A stretch of DNA of 64,000 nucleotides from Bacillus zhangzhouensis. GTDB taxonomy: Bacteria; Bacillota; Bacilli; Bacillales; Bacillaceae. Below are positions 61,301-64,000 of the stretch, piece after piece. Position 1 is the stretch's first letter. The number at the start of each line of letters is the position of its first letter. A program made the translations under genes and the position numbers. The stretch is taken from assembly GCA_025809375.1 (NCBI GenBank), contig CP099514.1, positions 868,001 to 932,000 on the forward strand, written 5' to 3'. The notes beneath the pieces are model-generated. The model saw only the letters and a program-made list of their open reading frames with translations. It made no database searches and was not told the DNA's origin.

Positions 61301-62271
61301 AAAAGCTATTGACGGCTTTTTTTACTTCTCTTCCAATAATCTTTTTTGGAGGAATGTTGATTATGGTTGTGTTGATTTTTGGTGGTAATCAAAAAGAAGA
61401 AATTGGCGGTGGTGATGAAGAGTTTGTAACAAATGGCATTGCTCCAGAAATTGAAAGGCTGCGTCACGTATTTGAGAAGTATGCCCGCAAAGAAGGTGTT
61501 TACGATCAGTTGAACATTATCATGGCACTAACAATGCAAGAGAGTGGGGGACGCTATCTTGATATTATGCAGTCTAGTGAATCAATAGGTTTGCCGCCTA
61601 ACTCTATAACAAGTCCAGAGTATTCCATTCAAGTAGGTGTGAAACACTTTGCGGCTGTTTTTAAAAAAGCAGGGGGGGATGTTCGATTAACATTACAGTC
61701 TTACAATTATGGTAGCGGGTTTATTGATTACGTGAAAAAACGTGGGGGGAAGTACACAAAAGCCCTTGCGTTAGAATTTAGCAGATTTCAAGCTCTTAAA
61801 TTGGGTTGGCGAAGCTATGGTGACCCTAATTATGTTGATCATGTCATGCGCTATTTGAAGGGCGGTGGCACTGTAAAGCCTGTCAACGGTGCTATGGAAG
61901 GATATGAGACTGTAATGAATGAAGCCCTTAAGTATGAAGGTAATCCATATCAATGGGCTGGTTCAACTCCAAAAACGGGTTTTGATTGCTCGGGTCTTGT
62001 TCAATGGGCATATAGAAAAGCGGGTATTTCTTTACCCAGAACAGCCCAAGAGCAGTATGGCGCAACGAAAAAGATTGCTGAAAGTCAGGCAGTACCGGGA
62101 GACTTAGTCTTCTTCACGGGTACCTATCAGGGTAAATTTATTACTCATGTGGGAATTTATGTAGGAGAAGGAAGAATGTATAATAGTAACGATAGTGGCG
62201 TCCAATACTCTGATCTTAAAAAAGGATATTGGCGTGATCACTTGGTGTCGTTTGGCAGAATAAAAAATTAG
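61297..62271 (+). CDS. cwlT: bifunctional cell wall hydrolase CwlT
   Basis: A 324-residue protein: one membrane segment near 14-33, a lytic transglycosylase-like muramidase domain (about 45-190; catalytic Glu in MQESGGRYLDIMQ near 83) and a C-terminal NlpC/P60 endopeptidase (about 200-324; Cys in FDCSGLVQWAY near 230, His in ITHVGIYVG near 283). In ICEBs1 CwlT is essential for transfer by opening peptidoglycan. The start overlaps the conG stop. Confidence 0.93.
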   Translation: MKKLLTAFFTSLPIIFFGGMLIMVVLIFGGNQKEEIGGGDEEFVTNGIAPEIERLRHVFEKYARKEGVYDQLNIIMALTMQESGGRYLDIMQSSESIGLPPNSITSPEYSIQVGVKHFAAVFKKAGGDVRLTLQSYNYGSGFIDYVKKRGGKYTKALALEFSRFQALKLGWRSYGDPNYVDHVMRYLKGGGTVKPVNGAMEGYETVMNEALKYEGNPYQWAGSTPKTGFDCSGLVQWAYRKAGISLPRTAQEQYGATKKIAESQAVPGDLVFFTGTYQGKFITHVGIYVGEGRMYNSNDSGVQYSDLKKGYWRDHLVSFGRIKN

Positions 62272-62280
62272 GGGGATTTT

Positions 62281-62781
62281 ATGAAAAAAGTATTCTGGGT
62301 ATTGGGTGGTGTGATTTTGATTTTAGGGATTACGAGTTATTACATGACATACAACAAGTTAAGTGCTGAAAAAAATCAAGCTATTAAAGATCGCCAAAGA
62401 GTAGAGAATCAAATGAGCCAGTTGAAAGAATCAGAAGCTGCTAAAGTGAATCAGAAATTTTTTGAAGCGTTCTTTCAATATGAAGATGCTGATGATCGAG
62501 AAGGTGCGGTTAGAAAGCTAGCAACCGATAAGGCTATGAGTTATGCGTTTCCTTCAAAGAGTCCTGAAAAACATAGTGTAACAATGCAGGGGGATTTGTT
62601 ATCTCTAGAAAGCTATTCAAAGAAGGTAGATGAAGACAGGGAGCTTTATTTGAATGAAGCAAAAATTGCGCTTACTGTGAATGCTGTGACAACGAAACAG
62701 GAGTTAATTATTCAAACAGAATTGAAAAAAGAAAAAGATGGATGGATTGTCGATAACATTCAAGTGAAAGGAAGTAACTGA
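62281..62781 (+). CDS. yddI: YddI-like conjugation-operon protein
   Basis: A 166-residue protein with an N-terminal membrane helix (VFWVLGGVILILGITSYY), a coiled region (about 25-55) and an extracytoplasmic NTF2-like fold (FFEAFFQYEDADDREGAVRK, ... LIIQTELKKEKDGWIVDNIQ). It matches ICEBs1 YddI in size and place after cwlT. Function unknown. Confidence 0.82.
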   Translation: MKKVFWVLGGVILILGITSYYMTYNKLSAEKNQAIKDRQRVENQMSQLKESEAAKVNQKFFEAFFQYEDADDREGAVRKLATDKAMSYAFPSKSPEKHSVTMQGDLLSLESYSKKVDEDRELYLNEAKIALTVNAVTTKQELIIQTELKKEKDGWIVDNIQVKGSN

Positions 62782-62862
62782 TTAACAGTGTAAAAATATT
62801 GATATTTTTGTTATTATTTACGAAAGTAAGAATTATTTGATAATCGGGGAGGTGTAAGGGTT

Positions 62863-64000
62863 ATGCGTGATTTGATACCATATGATCTAGTGACTACCAA
62901 GTTAAATAATTGGTATAGAGCTATAAAAACGGAAAATGTTGAATTGGCGAGAGAAATTAAGCAGCAAGTGAAGAGCGAACTAGATAGTATGGAGGAAAAT
63001 CAAGATGCCCTTTTGTATTTTAAATTGCTGGAATTTAGACATGATTTGTTAGAGAGTCATCTTAATGCAAAAAATCCTCAAGATTTAGATAAAACATATC
63101 TAACATTGAAAAAAGTTGAAAGACAAGAAAATTTGACAGGTATGTTAGAGTATTACTATTATTTTTTTATGGGTATGTATGAGTTTCGTAGAAAAGAACT
63201 AACGGCTGCAATATCTGCTTATAGAAAAGCTGAAATGATGATTTCTGAAATTAATGATGAAATTGAAGAAGCTGAATTTTATTTTAAGCTTTCGTATGTT
63301 TATTATTATATGAAACAAACTTACTTTTCTCTGAATTACGCTGACAGAGCACTAAAAATTTACGAAAGATACGAAGATTATTTGGTACAGGCGCTTAGAT
63401 GTCGATTTGTCATAGGTGGTAATTTAATAGATGAATCGAAGTTTAGGCAAGCTCTTAATATGTTTTTGGAAATATTAGAAATTGCCCGAAAAAACAATTT
63501 AGCACATATTAAAGGGATGGCTCATATTAATGCTGCTCTTTGCTATGAGGAATTGAAGCAGTATAGTGAAGCTTGTGAACATCTTGATTTAGCTATAAAT
63601 TATTTAGAGTCTCATAAAAACAGTTTTTTGACAAAAGCTTTATTTAACCAAACTCATGTTTACTTGAAAAGAGGTATGTTCATAGAAGCGAAGTATAATT
63701 ATATAAAAGGGTTAAAGTATGTAGAAGAATTTAACGATGAAGAATACAAATTGAAATTCATGATATTAACAGGACTATATTATGAAGATGATCATTCGTT
63801 AATTTTGGAAGCTTTTGATTCCCTTTTAGAAAAAAACATGTATGCGGATGTTGAAAATCTGGCTTTGGAAGTCGCTGAATACTTTAGTTCAAACGAGAAC
63901 TTCAAATTAGCAAATGATTACTTTAGAATGAGTATTGATGTAAGAAGAAAAATTAGAGAGGAGGAGCTTATTGATGAAAAAAATTCTGGTTACATCTATA
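62863..64000 (+). CDS. rapI: Rap-family regulator (RapI-like), C-terminal end outside the window
   Basis: 379 residues are visible, open to the right edge. It begins MRDLIPYDLVTTKLNNWYRA, and repeated TPR motifs (YYFFMGMYEFRRKELTAAIS, ALCYEELKQYSEACEHLDLA) fill the rest, the Rap fold. In ICEBs1 RapI activates ImmA, inducing the element, unless the exported PhrI pentapeptide from neighbours inhibits it. GGGGAGGTG precedes ATG 62863. It directly follows yddI, without yddJ and yddK. Whether it is RapI or a different Rap cannot be decided here. Confidence 0.9.
   Translation, partial: MRDLIPYDLVTTKLNNWYRAIKTENVELAREIKQQVKSELDSMEENQDALLYFKLLEFRHDLLESHLNAKNPQDLDKTYLTLKKVERQENLTGMLEYYYYFFMGMYEFRRKELTAAISAYRKAEMMISEINDEIEEAEFYFKLSYVYYYMKQTYFSLNYADRALKIYERYEDYLVQALRCRFVIGGNLIDESKFRQALNMFLEILEIARKNNLAHIKGMAHINAALCYEELKQYSEACEHLDLAINYLESHKNSFLTKALFNQTHVYLKRGMFIEAKYNYIKGLKYVEEFNDEEYKLKFMILTGLYYEDDHSLILEAFDSLLEKNMYADVENLALEVAEYFSSNENFKLANDYFRMSIDVRRKIREEELIDEKNSGYIY
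63974..64000 (+). CDS. phrI: start of the phr signal-peptide gene
   Basis: ATG 63974 begins MKKILVTSI in the +1 frame relative to rap, overlapping its 3' end with GGAGG a few bases upstream. This is the usual rap-phr arrangement; a basic-hydrophobic start fits the Phr export signal. Only nine codons are visible, so the mature peptide cannot be read. Confidence 0.6.

Noticed and set aside
1..64000. CRISPR arrays, rRNA and insertion sequences
   Set aside because: No regularly spaced repeats, no rRNA segments and no transposase were seen.

Overview
The window is chromosomal DNA of a low-GC Gram-positive Bacillus, most likely the B. pumilus / B. safensis / B. altitudinis group. The secreted subtilisin at 25359-26510 has the mature N-terminus and length I know from B. 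pumilus proteases. Gene order over the first 36 kb follows the B. subtilis segment trpP-serC-hit-ecsABC-yhaA-hmoB-pbpF-hemEHY-yhgDE-yhfE-gltT-yhfHI-lplJ-lcfB-yhfMN-aprE-phoE-hemAT-yhfW-yhxC-yhzC-comK, and then yhjD-yhjE-sipV. All identifications are from reading the sequence and remembered family features; no database was searched.

Region 1 (1-32.6 kb) is ordinary core chromosome: tryptophan uptake with a TRAP-type leader, serine synthesis, the Ecs ABC transporter, a class A penicillin-binding protein, three late heme-synthesis genes, a TetR regulator/YhgE pair sharing two matched operators, glutamate transport, lipoate and fatty-acid activation, subtilisin, the HemAT oxygen sensor and the competence regulator ComK. 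Strong hairpin terminators separate most units. A short palindromic repeat occurs twice near yhfM/yhfN/aprE.

Region 2 (32.6-38.0 kb) is a small variable segment between comK and yhjD with a NERD-domain protein, a lipoprotein and an orphan barstar-type RNase inhibitor. It is followed by yhjD, yhjE, sipV and an AbrB-family membrane protein.

Region 3 (about 38.0 kb to the right edge) is an integrative and conjugative element of the ICEBs1 family, cut off by the window edge. It has int-immA-immR leftward, then xis, small early genes, helP, conQ, a 24-bp oriT, nicK, conB-conC-conD-conE, conG, cwlT, yddI and a rap-phr pair rightward. This is the known circuit: ImmR represses Pxis, ImmA inactivates ImmR, and Rap-Phr signalling triggers ImmA. 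NicK nicks oriT, HelP supports unwinding, and ConQ plus the ConB-G/CwlT channel exports the strand.

The unusual part is the roughly 9.6 kb of cargo between nicK and conB (45.0-54.6 kb). It holds (a) a Lys/Ser-rich secreted protein and a large secreted protein with a putative thioester (covalent adhesin) domain, flanked by two near-identical ~215-bp copies of a single-strand-origin-like repeat; (b) a tandem family of small acidic proteins whose last member is frameshifted; and (c) a compact Tad/type IVb-pilus-like assembly set: a TadE-like protein, a TadA/CpaF ATPase, TadB and TadC platform proteins, a second TadE-like protein and two ~50-residue pilin-like peptides. I infer a surface-attachment or mating-contact module carried inside the conjugation operon. 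This is the best candidate for an undescribed system in the window.
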